Positions 23,001 through 33,968 of a stretch of DNA of 64,000 nt are shown one piece after another. Within the stretch, counting starts at the first letter, position 1. Each line of letters starts with the position of its first letter. The stretch spans positions 186,001 to 250,000 of the forward strand of contig CM066288.1 of the NCBI GenBank assembly GCA_033816765.1, written 5' to 3'. Made by a program: the position numbers and the translations under genes. The stretch is from Nothopassalora personata (Eukaryota; Ascomycota; Dothideomycetes; Mycosphaerellales; Mycosphaerellaceae). The notes below the pieces were generated by a model that was given only the letters and a program-made list of their open reading frames with translations, was not told the DNA's origin and ran no database searches.

Positions 23001-24989
23001 AGATTGATCGGACGCGCAAGGAGAGCGGCTCGCATTTGAGGATGAGCTTTCGCTTTGCCGGTCCGATGTCTTCGATGCGTCCGCGCTCTTATCGAGTGAA
23101 CGCTCGACGTACTCAATGACCTTGATCGCATCTTTGCTTCGTTGGTCATTGCATAGCAAGCCTACCAGATGTTCGACCGCTTCAAAGTGGTTCGGTGCAA
23201 CTTTGATGACTTGCATCCAGTGCTTTTCTGCTTCCGGACGCTGCCCAAGAGCCAAGAGTGTTGCGGCTAGGTTTGATCTTGCTTCCAAATGCTTAGGATC
23301 GCGTTCCAGGACCTTCGTATACCACCGCAGGGCCTTTGGGTAGTTCCCTAGCCCATATGCCAGACATCCACCCAGATGCATGCCATCGACCCATTGCGAA
23401 CCGGTCTCGTGGCATAGGCTCGTGATGTAGGAAAGTGCGGATGCAGCACGCGATGGAGGCGAGTCGTCCAGAGGCAGAGGTGACACAAGGGATGTCACTG
23501 AGGAGCCTGTGGACCTCCGAAGGGTCCGATGCCTTTCGAAAGACTGCGCTGGAGGCACGACTGATTCTTGTGCCCTGCGATACTGATCGTGTGACGAGCG
23601 TCTCTGATAGTCATTGTGCGCCATGTGAACGCCACTAGGCGACCAAACAGACATCACTGCTTTGGACGTAACCGACTGGGCGGTACGTTCTTGGAGATCA
23701 GGCTCAGCTGGCACCGAGTCCACTGGCGGATCTTCGTCGCTAAGCACCTGTGTGTTGTCGGCGTCATTCTTGACCTTGGCGAGTTGCAAAGATAATCCAG
23801 ACGCAGATTGTCGAGGAGGCTTGGGATAGAAGCTCGGTCTCTGAGGGATGTGCTGTTGCCCATGAGCGTGTCGGCTGTGCTGTTGTTGCCGTCTGGTATG
23901 ATGGATGAATGCAAGAAGCTCCCTATACTGCTGCAACGCCCACGAGAAGATTCGATCTCTCTGTTGACCATTGGGAGAAGATGCTCCGAATTCAGCTTCA
24001 ATACCGTGACTTGAGACTTGAGTGTCGTGGCCATGGGGAATTGAAGGTCCCTGGTCACTCAATCCTGTGTTGTGGTAACCATTACTCAGATGACTCTGCA
24101 CAGGGTGTCCCCAGGCAGCAGGATAGACTGACTGTTGACCTGCATCAAAGTTCTGTAGAGCTGGAGGATGAAAGAGACTCTGTCCTACTAAGGATGTCCA
24201 AGGGTGCTGCAAAGACGCGTGCTGCTGCCACATTTGAGCTTGGTGCGCAAGCTGTGAATTTGATAAAGATCCCATGAAGTGGGGAGGGTGGTAGAAGCGT
24301 GGATCGCGGACCGCAGCTGGTCGATATGGTACGAATGTGCCATCGTGCCAGTAAGGGCCGTACGGCCCTGAGCCTTGGCCGCCAGACGCAGTTGGCCCGA
24401 GATATTGGAAGGAGGGCTGTATCACGCTGGGCACAGTCATTCCGTAGTATTGCTGCATGTTGTAATGCTGGGCGGGCAACAAGCCTTGGTTGAGCATGGA
24501 GTCCATGACGGGAAACGTGCTCCGAGGCTGCGCAAACTGGCTGGCTGGCCAACCAATACCGCCCTGCGCACTCCATGACCCAAGACCAGAATTCTGTCGT
24601 TGTAATTGTGAGTGAGAGTGTTGAAGGAAAGTGCGCTTGCCGCTCGGAAGTATCGCAGGAGCCGGCCTCGCCCCAGTGCTTTCACATAACGATAGAAGTT
24701 GGTGCTTCAACGGTGGGGTCGAATAGTCGGCTGATCCTTCAAAACCGGCGTTCAATGTGCCATTAGGTGTCTTCCGCCGGAGAGTGTTCTCTGCGCGAGG
24801 AGTACGCTCCCCGGCGCCAGGCGAAGCATCGCCGCCGTGTCTCGGCAGGCCTGTGTGGTGGATTGGCAGGGCATAATGCTGCGTCATATAAGGCATGGAA
24901 TCGGCGTGACGCCGCATGCCCGAGCTCGCGCTCGAGAAGTCGGCCGTATGTAATGGAGCACTGTTAGGAAGCGAAACACCGACGCTCAT
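20031..24989 (-). CDS. O-GlcNAc transferase-like TPR glycosyltransferase (GT41)
   Basis: An intronless gene for 1652 residues. The N-terminal ~500 residues are disordered and Gln/His/Ser-rich. TPR-like helices follow at about 540-610 (YPKALRWYTKVLERDP, RPEAEKHWMQVIKVAPN) and 905-1005 (ALQYYNYGLQLD, AAINMYERAVKCD, DAILYYKRAVDVSPD). The C-terminal GT41 catalytic half (about 1200-1640) has YVSSDFNNHPLAHLMQS with the HP motif near 1216, VNLNGYTRGARNEVFAARP, GNFNQLYKIEP with the Lys that contacts UDP in human OGT near 1430, and CNAHTTAADVLWSGTP near 1513. These are the donor-binding landmarks of nucleocytoplasmic UDP-GlcNAc:protein transferases. Yeasts lack GT41, but some filamentous fungi carry such proteins; substrates are unknown. 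The protein is longer than human OGT (about 1046) because of its disordered head and linkers. Confidence 0.9.
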   Translation of the reverse strand: MSVGVSLPNSAPLHTADFSSASSGMRRHADSMPYMTQHYALPIHHTGLPRHGGDASPGAGERTPRAENTLRRKTPNGTLNAGFEGSADYSTPPLKHQLLSLCESTGARPAPAILPSGKRTFLQHSHSQLQRQNSGLGSWSAQGGIGWPASQFAQPRSTFPVMDSMLNQGLLPAQHYNMQQYYGMTVPSVIQPSFQYLGPTASGGQGSGPYGPYWHDGTFVPYRPAAVRDPRFYHPPHFMGSLSNSQLAHQAQMWQQHASLQHPWTSLVGQSLFHPPALQNFDAGQQSVYPAAWGHPVQSHLSNGYHNTGLSDQGPSIPHGHDTQVSSHGIEAEFGASSPNGQQRDRIFSWALQQYRELLAFIHHTRRQQQHSRHAHGQQHIPQRPSFYPKPPRQSASGLSLQLAKVKNDADNTQVLSDEDPPVDSVPAEPDLQERTAQSVTSKAVMSVWSPSGVHMAHNDYQRRSSHDQYRRAQESVVPPAQSFERHRTLRRSTGSSVTSLVSPLPLDDSPPSRAASALSYITSLCHETGSQWVDGMHLGGCLAYGLGNYPKALRWYTKVLERDPKHLEARSNLAATLLALGQRPEAEKHWMQVIKVAPNHFEAVEHLVGLLCNDQRSKDAIKVIEYVERSLDKSADASKTSDRQSESSSSNASRSPCASDQSDRMSFEFDADTETNIDWRDGAGATEPGFGSSGFSVPGCDSGRILALIHAKGNMLYGLGDNGGAARAFEDAVMIATGRKFDGIQGLVSHILDVVSTSLQSHQPGQQPRRPKSAEPVLLNPEQALATAELCFSHGGELPCLKYVPGTPQSLARKAVISTTSNSLLSLAKIFQDGVSSASRSAGVRPLAHGVRDILALYYLSLSLQPSPSTANNVGILLASVQQAAPPARVPRPDIPGVVPGSGIALALQYYNYGLQLDQHHAHLFTNLGSLLKDIGQLDAAINMYERAVKCDGKFDIALANLANAVKDKGRISDAILYYKRAVDVSPDFAEAVCGLANALNSVCSWHARGGIAEDGGKRDRWHVDQDGMLLDAKKPGASSSGWIKRVVDIVSKQLADGENWGCGTLTPTVIEALLQQVVVLEGRHEDIKEREQSLREALTSWSGKKWEGARVTRFIERATRRIGWHWYRDLYVSRKQRSSSSYDRPQLPATLSVPTAPTVLPFHTFTCPMSPKQIRLISQRNGLRISLSTLRSPWLPRQVFQPPKPPAPYLRVGYVSSDFNNHPLAHLMQSVFGLHDTSRVKAYCYATTASDNSIHRQQIQKEAPVFHDASSWSAEKLVNQIVRDGIHILVNLNGYTRGARNEVFAARPAPIQMSFMGFAGTLGAEWCDYLLADETAVPVNTLRPWRRNVDLEDQLVDENSGGSHESWVYGENIIYCRDTFFCCDHKQSAPDAHEKQISWEEEQHRRWQMRKELFPNVSNDTIIFGNFNQLYKIEPTTFRTWLRILARVPNAILWLLRFPDLGESNLLATARMWGGPDVASRVIFTDVAPKHLHISRARVCDLVLDTAECNAHTTAADVLWSGTPLLTLPRYEYKMCSRMAASILKGALPKGDEGDRAAEELVATSEEDYEEKAIALGSSFSYVRGSHGVGKGRLKELRKMLFHARWSSALFDTKRWVRDLEDAYEESWKRWVLGEGGDIWLDKLPRRGGA

Positions 24990-27234
24990 CGTGACGCAGT
25001 TAGCGCTGAAAAGGTTGGCCGCTGCTCACGGATAGGGACGGGTGCCTATGCCTGTCCGGTCGCTTTCCACGTCTATCGCGCATGACATTCTCGCAGCGTG
25101 TTGTTCATGTACTGTAGCGCACTCGTCCTCTGCTCTGTTCTGCTTGTTGCTGCTGTTCGCGTGACCAATTCCAGAATCGCCGCCAGTTCCAAAATGCTGC
25201 GCGGGAAACGCCGCCTCCAGGATGACCCGGCGATATACGAGCATACAAAGGCCGCCGCCCGTCAGAATACCACAAGCACGGGTAGATTAGCGATGGGGCA
25301 GCGACAGGAGACCGTTGCGCGGGCGGGTATGAGCGTCGAGCGTTGCGGGTGGACGCATCGACCAAGACGCAACGCCGTCTGCCTCGTCGCCCACGCAAGG
25401 GGACTGGATTGCCCTTCAGTGCCACGCGGCGGGTGCTTACAGTGCGCAACGGCGGTGTGGCCGGCGGGGTGGATTTCCGGCGCAGATTTGCAGCCTGGTC
25501 GGAATGCAGATGGCCTGTGAGCAGTCGCTGCTGCTACCAGGTCGCTGGATTGTGTCGCACGCTGCCTCTGCTCCTGGCAACAACGACAGGACAGCCACCG
25601 CTGCCGTGTACTGTATATGTGTATGCGTTGCTACCCCAAGCAACCCAGTGTCCCGTCTCGTTCTGTGCTGACTGGCCGCGTCAAGCCAATGCTCTGCTGC
25701 TGGAGCCCGTCTGACCTGACCTGCCCGGAGCTGACTGGACTGACGCAGCGTCTCGTGGGGGAGGTTCTTGCTGTACTATGCAGTGCAGCGTAGACTACGC
25801 ATACGCATGCATCGAGGACAGTGGCGGAAGAAGACGCGAGGACTTGCAATAGAATGTGCATGCGGCGTCCTTCACTACATGAGACTTTAACGGTCGGCAC
25901 CCTTGCACTGGCAGTGGCACGACTGGGGCTCAAACGTGGACACTAGGTTGCTTCGGCGCAGGGATCGTCAGCAATATTCGTCCTCAGATCCGTCATGGCG
26001 AGGAGGCGTGCCACTAAAGCCGCCCTAAAGAATTGATAAAACGCCTACGGTACGACGTGCTGGGGCACCACCTGTTCTCGCAGGCCTGCTGTTTCTTCCC
26101 GCCGCTCGCTGTATGACCACGCCCTCTCCCTTCCTGCCTTCCTTTGCACGCGAGGCTCGTGTCTTGTTTCGTGCTATGCTTCAGGTTCAGCATCCCGCCG
26201 GGAACACGACCGTGGCACAGCAGGCGCTGGTGCTGTTCCAACACCTGATCCCCGTCTGCTGATTCGCGATGGATCGGCTTTGCCGCATGACACTTGCATA
26301 GAGTGAGATGCTTAGCACGCATCGCCCGTCTCTCAAACGACCTTGTGCAGGATGTGGCTGCATCCGGTGCCCCACGAACGCCCGCCATCAGGCGAATGAC
26401 AGCTTGTGAGATAGTAAAGGAGACGCGCTCTGAACATATATTTTCGCGGCGTCGCGGCAGTCGTCACCCACTGCACAAAGCCTCGTGTGATACGGGAAGC
26501 TTCCAACACCGGGAAAGGAACTGCTGCCGAAGACACCACCGCAACGGCTCATGCGGTGACCGACATGTTGCCTTCTGGTTGATGTCCCATGAGACACACG
26601 TGACTTGTGGTGCTCACCCATAGCGCCATATGTGGCTAGTGTATCAAGCATGTTGGCCGTTTTGAAGCTGACCCCAGTCATCATCCCCTTCAGGCTTTCG
26701 GGGCAAGGTCATCGCAGCTGAGGATGAACAACACTGCACACTTCAATGACAAAACGAATGACGGTCCAACACCTCCAAAGCCATCCAGTTTCACCTGTAT
26801 GCTAAACATGCTGTCCCGATTCATGCCATTTTCTGCAGGGACTCGCAGCGTCAGCAGCGAAAGCATACGTTTGATATCGCCACAGGACAAGCGCCAGACC
26901 AGCATTGATTAGAGTCGGCATGCAGGGTTGGTTGTCTGTGTACAACATGCTCAATGGGCGACAGTGCTTGGATATGCTGGACTGAGAAAGAAGATGGCGC
27001 ATGACACAAGTTCAAGCCACAGCAACACCGCCCGACAGGCTGAGCGGCGAGGGCATATCCGTGTCGTACGTTGTGTTCACAGTTCATGCAATGTCCTGTC
27101 TTGCTGAGCAGCTTCAATCCGCGAGGCTACCAGGAAACAAGTGGCGTTCCCCACGCCGGCATGCGAACTACGCTACTGGCAGTTCCTCGTCGTGTCAATG
27201 CCGGTCCATCACCGATGCAGCTGCCTCGACCATC
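24990..27234. other. Intergenic region, about 2.2 kb
   Basis: It contains the upstream region of the GT41 gene and the 3' flank of the FAD monooxygenase gene. Only short frames, none with a recognisable domain. Confidence 0.5.
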
Positions 27235-28356
27235 CTAAAGATTCGCCTTCGCCACCTCATGCATCTCAGCAATCCGCCTCTCACTCTCCCTCACGCCCTG
27301 CTCCCAATCCCCGTACCTCTGCTCATAGAACGCCTCCAAATTGTTCCCTTCACCCTCGAGCAGAATCTCAGCAAGTCTGATTCCATCTCCTATCGCTTCA
27401 TTCGCACCGGATCCACCGAGGATAGGTTCTGCATGTACCGAATCTCCCAGCAAAACAATCCCTGACTGGGCAGCTTTTTCGAGGACACTGCGGTCGACTT
27501 GCAAGGTCCGCATCAACCAATTCAATATCCGGTCATTCTTCATCCTCTCAGGGTCGAAGACAAAGTTGAAGGGATCCTGAAGTTCGTGCCTGATACTGTC
27601 AATTTCTTCGAACAGGGCGTCTGGAGTCTCCTGTGCTGCTGACTTTGGTCGGTCCGGTCTGTACAGTGCGTCGTTGTTGTTCATGCCTGGTCGGGAGTAG
27701 GTGTAGCTGATGCTTACTTCGTCCTGGCTGATGTCGCTGGTGGAGATCTGGAAGACGGCGCGGTTGAGGTGCTGCTCAGTTACTGCGGAAACACCAAGGT
27801 ATGGCTTGATCTTCTTGTCAAAGTCTTCCCTGCTTACGCGACGTCTGCCGTTGTAGACTGCATAGGGCAAGACCTTGAAGTCTGTGGAAGGGGATATCGT
27901 TTGGCGGATAAGGGAATGCGGTCCTTCAGCTCCGACCAGGATTTGGGTATCATGTTTTGGCCTGCTGTCAAAGTACAGGCTGATGCCAGACGTGGTGTCG
28001 AATTCTTTCAGTTCGTGTTCCCATCGGATATCGAGGCCTTCGGCAAGGAAAGTCTCGAAGCGATTTCGGTTGGCTCGGAGAGAGGTTCCAGAACCGTTAT
28101 TGTGGTCTGCATTGCTGAAAGCCTCCCCAGCTACATCAACCGCAACCTTGCTTCTGAAGCTATTCTCTTCAAGGTCCAGGAGCTTTAGCAGCGGACGATA
28201 TGAGTTGGCGTGTAAAGTGATGCCATAACTATTTCGGTACGATGATGGTCTACTCTTCTCGAACAACACCGCTCGAACGCCACGTTGAAGTAGACATCTT
28301 CCGAGGACAAGACCCGCGGTACCAGCACCAATGATACTGATGCGTGGTGCTGCCAT
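27235..28356 (-). CDS. FAD-dependent monooxygenase (PHBH-fold)
   Basis: The frame extends upstream of 28356, but the ATG there gives MAAPRISIIGAGTAGLVLGR, a normal start for the Rossmann beta-alpha-beta (GxGxxG). The protein is 373 residues. Other landmarks: an FAD-ribityl/NADPH dual motif LVGAEGPHSLIRQ, in which the usual Asp of the DG motif is Glu, and the second FAD motif GIVLLGDSVHAEPILGGSGANEAIGDG (GD motif). A helical C-terminus (YEQRYGDWEQGVRESERR) follows. Such enzymes hydroxylate small aromatic or polyketide substrates using NAD(P)H and O2. It lies alone, with no biosynthetic cluster around it, so the substrate is unknown. No introns are needed. Confidence 0.87.
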   Translation of the reverse strand: MAAPRISIIGAGTAGLVLGRCLLQRGVRAVLFEKSRPSSYRNSYGITLHANSYRPLLKLLDLEENSFRSKVAVDVAGEAFSNADHNNGSGTSLRANRNRFETFLAEGLDIRWEHELKEFDTTSGISLYFDSRPKHDTQILVGAEGPHSLIRQTISPSTDFKVLPYAVYNGRRRVSREDFDKKIKPYLGVSAVTEQHLNRAVFQISTSDISQDEVSISYTYSRPGMNNNDALYRPDRPKSAAQETPDALFEEIDSIRHELQDPFNFVFDPERMKNDRILNWLMRTLQVDRSVLEKAAQSGIVLLGDSVHAEPILGGSGANEAIGDGIRLAEILLEGEGNNLEAFYEQRYGDWEQGVRESERRIAEMHEVAKANL

Positions 28357-28584
28357 CGTCCCCGTCTTCCAGCAAGCATGAAGTTTTGACCGCTGCAGGT
28401 GCGGAGGATGGAAGATGACGATTAGACTTCGCTGTGGCTTGAGCTCAATTTTGATCCATCTAAAGTCTGATTGATGAATGTTGTACGATCGATCTGTCCG
28501 AGATGTCTGGTACATATACAAAAGTCCTGCCGTAACACGTTACACATCCGAGAGCGTACTGTACACCACCACGCTGAATCTTTC

Positions 28585-31430
28585 TCAAGACCCTGTCCTG
28601 CTCTCTTCGCCACTCTCGAGATCCGAAGCAGCAGGCCGACTTTGCGTCCTACTCTTTCGTCTATGCGGCAGCGGATTGTCAGGGTCAAAGTCGTAACCAT
28701 CCTGCATCATCGTCGCTGTCCGACTGCTGCTTCCTTCACTTGCGCTCTGCTCTGGATCTGTATCCTGTGCTAGCTCGAAGAAGGTGCTTGTCTTCTCTGT
28801 CGCCTTGAGCGCCGCGTCTACACTCTTCAGGAAGTGCTTCTCTCCACCACACAGCTCCACGATTCCAGAGTCCTGGAAGAGTTGCCACAACTGACCCTTA
28901 CGTGACGAAAGACGGCAGAAAAATACCCTCGTGCCTCGATCTATGTAGTCGTTGACAATCTCACAAAGTACTTGAGACGCGGCGTAGTCCATGCCTGTGA
29001 CACCGTGGATATCGAAGATGACGTTCTTGTTGTGGTCGCTTCCACGGACCTTGGGCAGAGCTGGATGGGCGTAGCTGGTTCCGTGGTCCTCGAGACGCTT
29101 TAGTCGGTTCTTGAGGTTACCTGTGTTGGCGAATGTGAGAGGTTCTGGTATTTTGACAATCAGGCAATGAGGAACGAGCTCTACGTTGTCTTCCTGTGCG
29201 AGCACCTCCGCGTTGTCGAAGTCTTGCGTGCCTGGAATGCGGCCCAGAATCTGGATACGTGGTCTCGTGCTGTGCTTCAATAGGCGGATCAGAGAAAAGA
29301 CGATCCCCACAATGATACCACCTCTTAGCGACCAGAAGAAAGTGGTGAGGAAGACTAGGAGCATCAAGAAGAGCTCCACGTATCCACCGACCTTCCAGAA
29401 GAACATGATGTCGTGTGGGGCTTCTTCCAGTAGACTGATCGAGACCACCGTAATCATCGCTGATAGGACTCCTTTCTGTTCGGATTGTTAGCTTTCTGTG
29501 GCTCTTTCCAAGACTGCCTCACTTACCGGAATGTAGTAGAAGTATGGCAGCAGCGCAAGAGTGCAGATCAGTGTGAAGAGCGATAGCAAAATGCTGCTCA
29601 TCGGAGTCTTACCACCTGTGCTGGAGTTGACCTTGCTTCTGCCGTAGCCGCCAAAGGCTGGGATAGCCATGAAGGCGCCACCAACGACGTTTGCCACACC
29701 GAGCGCAACAAGTTCTCTGTTCGAAGACACTGTCATGCCACGGATGCCGTCTGCCTCTTCCACTTCCTCAACAGTGCCATCTTTGTTTGTCTTCTGAACT
29801 TTCTCAACCTTGACGTTCCCAGATCCAAGACTCTTTGCCGCAACGCAGCTCTCGAAAAAGCCAAGAAGTGCAACAATGAAAGCGGTCTCAAACGCGTCAC
29901 TAACGTGCTTGAAGTTCTGCTTGTCGAACGGGAAATGTGGTTCAAAGAGCTTCACGCCCTCGGGTGGTCGGATGTCGTTGATTATGTCCAGACCCTGTCC
30001 TTCCCAGTCGAACTTCCACGCGCAAAATGCAGAGAGCACAACAATGATGAAGCGGTCCGGAATGAAGACAACCCATCCCCAGCCTTTCAGTGGTTGCAGT
30101 CGCCGCTTCAACTCTCGCAGTACCAGAATTATGCCTACTGCGCCAAAGCTGACTGCGCAGGTAAGTTTGTGCGCTTCGTGTCCGTGATCGAAGAGGAACA
30201 TGAGCGAATCCAGAGGGGATCCGTGTGCTCTCTCTGATCGCGCAGCTTGCCTGTCCAAGCCCATCTCGGGGACAAGCTGATTGATGAAGATCACCAGACC
30301 GATCGAGCTGATGAAGCCACGAAGAAATGGTCGAGAAAGCACGCTGTCCAAGAACCCAAGACGAAGAATTCCAGCAATTAGGATGACAGCTCCAGCCAAT
30401 CCAGTGACCATACCACCGACCTGACCAGCCTTCATGCCATCATTCTCGCCGAAATGGCCTGCCTTGATGGCTTCACTCACCACAGTTCCGACCAGCAAAG
30501 AGCCTGCCGCTTCGGGTCCAACAATCATTTGCGGACATGTTCCGAGCAGGGCGTATATAAGAGGGTTGAACACGAAAGCATAGAGACCGTTGATGGGCGG
30601 CATGTGCGACAAGTTCGAAGCGTAAGATAGTGCCATCGGAATGTAGAAGCTGGCCATGGTCAGTGCAGCGAGAAAGTCTCCCCGTAAAAACTTGCAGCGA
30701 TATTGGGGTAGCCAATTGGCTATAGGAAAGTAATAATAGATGTACCTACCGCGAATCAGTATTGATTGGAAGTCGGTTGTGTAAGAGGTGGAAGATTGGG
30801 CGCCTGCCACGTTCGTGGTACGTACATGAGTCGTTCATGTTTGATGCCTGCGCGAGATGCCAGCCAGTGCGTGGTGCTCGACTTTTTAGGTCGGCCAAGC
30901 ACACCGTCGGTGACGGTGTCGGGCAGATATCCTTGTATAATGCCGTCTGGATTTATGCCTGTAGGTTGTCGTCCGCCCAGACTCGGTCTATTGAACCAGC
31001 TTTTGCTCCGCTCAAAGCTGCCAGCGTCCGTGTTGGCTGTCTGTGCACTCGAGAAGCTGCCATAACCCGGCTTCCACCTGGGCCGAGGAGAGAACTCGCC
31101 CTTTTTGGCATTTTGCCTCGACTGCTTCAACAAGGCCGTGCGATCGTTCAACTCATCTTCATTGGGCTCGTCGATCGTTCCTTGTTGCGGTGTCGCATCT
31201 GTGTTGACGATGGTGGGCGCATGATCTTGCGGATGTATGCCGTCGTCGTACAAATCCTGGGAGCCTCGATCCTCCGGCGCAGGAGACGGCATATGGGACT
31301 GCCTCAGGTTGGAAGGGTGTGACGGACGGTGTTGGTGACCGGGTCGAGATTGCGGCGTGCTACTCGAAGGACTCGTTGGCCTTGCAGGACTTCGCCGAGA
31401 TGGGGACGCGCTGTGGGGTTGGGAAGCCAT
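28585..31430 (-). CDS. SulP/SLC26 family anion transporter with STAS domain (YPR003C-like)
   Basis: Three exons: 31430-30826, 30745-29527 and 29475-28585, with GT-AG introns of 80 and 51 bases; 904 residues. Residues 1-200 are disordered, Ser/Pro-rich and cytosolic. The junction gives HERLMYIYYYFPIANWLPQY, leading into the SulP core with FLRGDFLAALTMASFYIPMA, GLYAFVFNPLIYALLG and CPQMIVGPEAAGSLLVGT, the SulP signature region. About 10-14 membrane helices follow to ~residue 700. A STAS domain lies near 720-830 (NVIFDIHGVTGMDYAASQVL). The closest recalled yeast relative is YPR003C, a putative sulfate permease of internal membranes. The cargo (sulfate or another anion or solute) is not shown by sequence. 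It is divergent from RPL12. Confidence 0.92.
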
Positions 31431-31974
31431 CGCGGTCGACTACGTACGAGATGGCAGGTAGCCGCTCCCAGCGATGCTTGCTTTGGGTGAGAGAAGGTAC
31501 GTGAGATGCAGAAAACAATGCTATGTACGGCCACCGCCAGCAATCCCTGCGCGAGAGCCTAAATAACGTTTACCCGGCATTGCTTTGCCTGCTCCAAGAG
31601 TCCAAGGCAAGGCCGAGGATGAAGTAGTGTCAGCGAAATGAGGGTCACGACAACACTTCCTGGTATGCTATGAAGAGCGACGTGCTAATGCCTGTCTGCG
31701 CCTGATCTGATCGGATGACTTCTGCTCGACGCGAGTGGCTGCGTGATCAAGCTTTGGCGGGCACGCGCCCATGTTCACGGCAAATGTTGATGCCTCACTT
31801 TCCAGGCCAACAACGGAGAAATGGTCGGCGCGGAAATATCGACTTTCGCATTTGTGCGTTTGAAAGTCGACCTTCCTCCACCAGACGAGCGCTTCTCAAG
31901 ACCAAAACATCCTCGTCCAGGCACCTTCTTCCTTCACAACATCGAGCTGAGCTTGACCATCTTACTCACTAGCC
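31431..31974. promoter_or_regulatory. Divergent promoter region of the SulP gene and RPL12
   Basis: About 540 bases between two divergent starts. The stretch before RPL12 is pyrimidine-rich (cttcttccttcac, cttactcact), typical of ribosomal-protein leaders. No factor site is assigned. Confidence 0.5.
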
Positions 31975-32604
31975 ATGGGTAAGTTATCGGCCTTCTCGAT
32001 TATGGCTGCAGCCAGAGATGGCTGAGAGACTCGCGCTTACAATTCGCTTCAGCACCAAAGTTCGACCCCAACGAGGAGAAAATCATCCACCTCCGTGCCA
32101 CCGGTGGTGAGGTTGGTGCTTCGTCCGCTCTCGCGCCAAAGATCGGTCCTCTTGGTCTCTCACCCAAGAAGGTCGGTGAAGATATCGCCAAGGCCACTGG
32201 CGACTGGGTACGTTCGCGCAAATCTAGCCATTGGACAGCAAGTCAGGCACTAATCCACCTCACAGAAAGGTCTTCGTGTGACCGTTCGCCTCACCATCAA
32301 GAACCGTCAAGCCGCCGTCTCCGTCGTTCCATCCGCCTCGTCGCTCGTAATCAAGGCCCTCAAGGAGCCACCGCGTGACCGCAAGAAGGAGAAGAACATC
32401 AAGCACACCAAGTCCATCCCGCTTGACGAGATCATTGCGATCGCTCGCACAATGCGCTTCAAGTCCATGGCCAAGGACCTCAAGGGTACCGTCAAGGAGA
32501 TCCTCGGAACTGCTTTCTCCACCGGTTGCCAGGTTGATGGTCGCTCGCCAAAGGCCGTCTCCGACGACATCGAGAGCGGCGAGATTGAAATTCCAGAGGA
32601 GTAA
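31975..32604 (+). CDS. RPL12: 60S ribosomal protein L12 (uL11)
   Basis: Three exons: 31975-31978, 32053-32207 and 32266-32604, giving 165 residues, exactly the usual eukaryotic length. The first exon is four bases (ATG plus G). The intron starts GTAAGT and ends CAG at 32052, restoring [20 protein letters not shown]. The second intron has a CACTAATCC branch sequence. uL11 family blocks: [21 protein letters not shown], the 23S/28S-binding half with [15 protein letters not shown], and a C-terminus [15 protein letters not shown] followed by an acidic end. uL11 forms the base of the ribosomal stalk and the GTPase-associated centre. Confidence 0.97.
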
Positions 32605-33968
32605 ATACGCTCAATCTATGGTGCACTTGGGCAATTCTGGGTGATTTTCCAAGTCAGCATGGCGGCGTTCGAGGCGCAAACGGGTCGCGGTCTAATCGAC
32701 TAGGACCCATGATCATGAACATAGCCAGCAGAAATGGCCTACGACTGACCCATCTACTTTTCCTATTCTTTCAAGCTTCCTTTGCTTCCCATCGCTGGCT
32801 ATCTAGGCTCCACCCACCTTTCCAACACTCTGGGCTCTACCGTTACCACCTTGGTTTGGCCCTATTTTGGCGAGAGGGAGATTGAGTCCCAAGCTTTCTT
32901 CGGATCGCTCACCTCTTACTCACCGTGCTGTCTGTATTGGTTGACAGAATGGTCCATCCGACGAGGTGACAGCATAAGTCTATCACTTGGGCTTCTAACT
33001 GATAGCTATCGTGACAATTCGACTTGATCGAATTACTATACCAAATGGAAGCGTCACCTAGGACCAAGGTTTCGCTCGTGATGGAATTGCTGGCGGTGTA
33101 ATAAAGCTACGAACATCGATCAGGACGTGCATTCGCTCTACGCAGTCTGCTTGGCCTCTCGCAAGTCCATGTGGTCTTGAGATGCTTGAGCATTAGCTTT
33201 TGCTGAGTGAGAAAGATCGCTTGATGGCAGTGAAGCTCCTTGTTGATGGGGGCCATTGTCGTAGATAAGATATGAAGCGGGACATTAAATCCATCTTCTT
33301 ATACAGCCATCGCCTTTTGCTCTACTGATGCCTCCCGTGCCTGATTGCGCAGCAGCTACCACAGCCGGGCACAGCCGTCTGCCAGGCTTTCCAGAAGATT
33401 ATGAAGACAAGTTGTAGTCAGAAGCGACTCGTCGATGCGTTGAGTGTCCTCACCGCTGAGTCCTTTTGCAGCAGCTCGTTCCCGTCTCCGCACTCACATG
33501 CACATTGCTGTCGCTGCTCTCCCTATGTACCACATACTGCTGCCACGCGACAAGGGTCCTTCGCGCTTGCCACGAACGATTATAGTTCAATATACGTCAC
33601 CTCGCATCCTCGTGGCTCTCAACCACGATCGCATGCAGATTTCTAGACATTTTGCTGAGCATCAGCATCATTACAATAGAACATCTTCCTAGTTCAGCTT
33701 AGTTCAGCTAATACAGAAGAACACATTGCTGGGCTCAAACGGATCGGGCAGCCACGAGCATCCGATCACCCGGCAATAAGCAGTCACTCGCCGAGCGCGT
33801 GACAGAAAGACCGAGAAGTCGCAATCATCACTTCAGCAAACCTGCACCAAACCCACCTGAGATACCGCCCGCGATTTCACTACGACTCTCCCTAGTGGCC
33901 AGTACATCGACATAGGAGCTCAAGCTCCACCGACACGCTTCTCTTGTCCGCAAACACTTTCCATCAGT
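32605..33968. other. Intergenic region, about 1.4 kb
   Basis: The RPL12 3' flank and the RING gene upstream region. Short frames only; nothing recognised. Confidence 0.5.

Noticed and set aside
28357..28521. N-terminal extension of the FAD monooxygenase frame
   Set aside because: The 55 extra residues precede an ATG that starts exactly at the Rossmann motif; they read like 5' UTR and lack a targeting signal.
26000..32604. Possible biosynthetic gene cluster around the FAD monooxygenase
   Set aside because: Neighbours are a GT41 enzyme, a SulP transporter and RPL12; no synthase, P450 or pathway regulator is adjacent.
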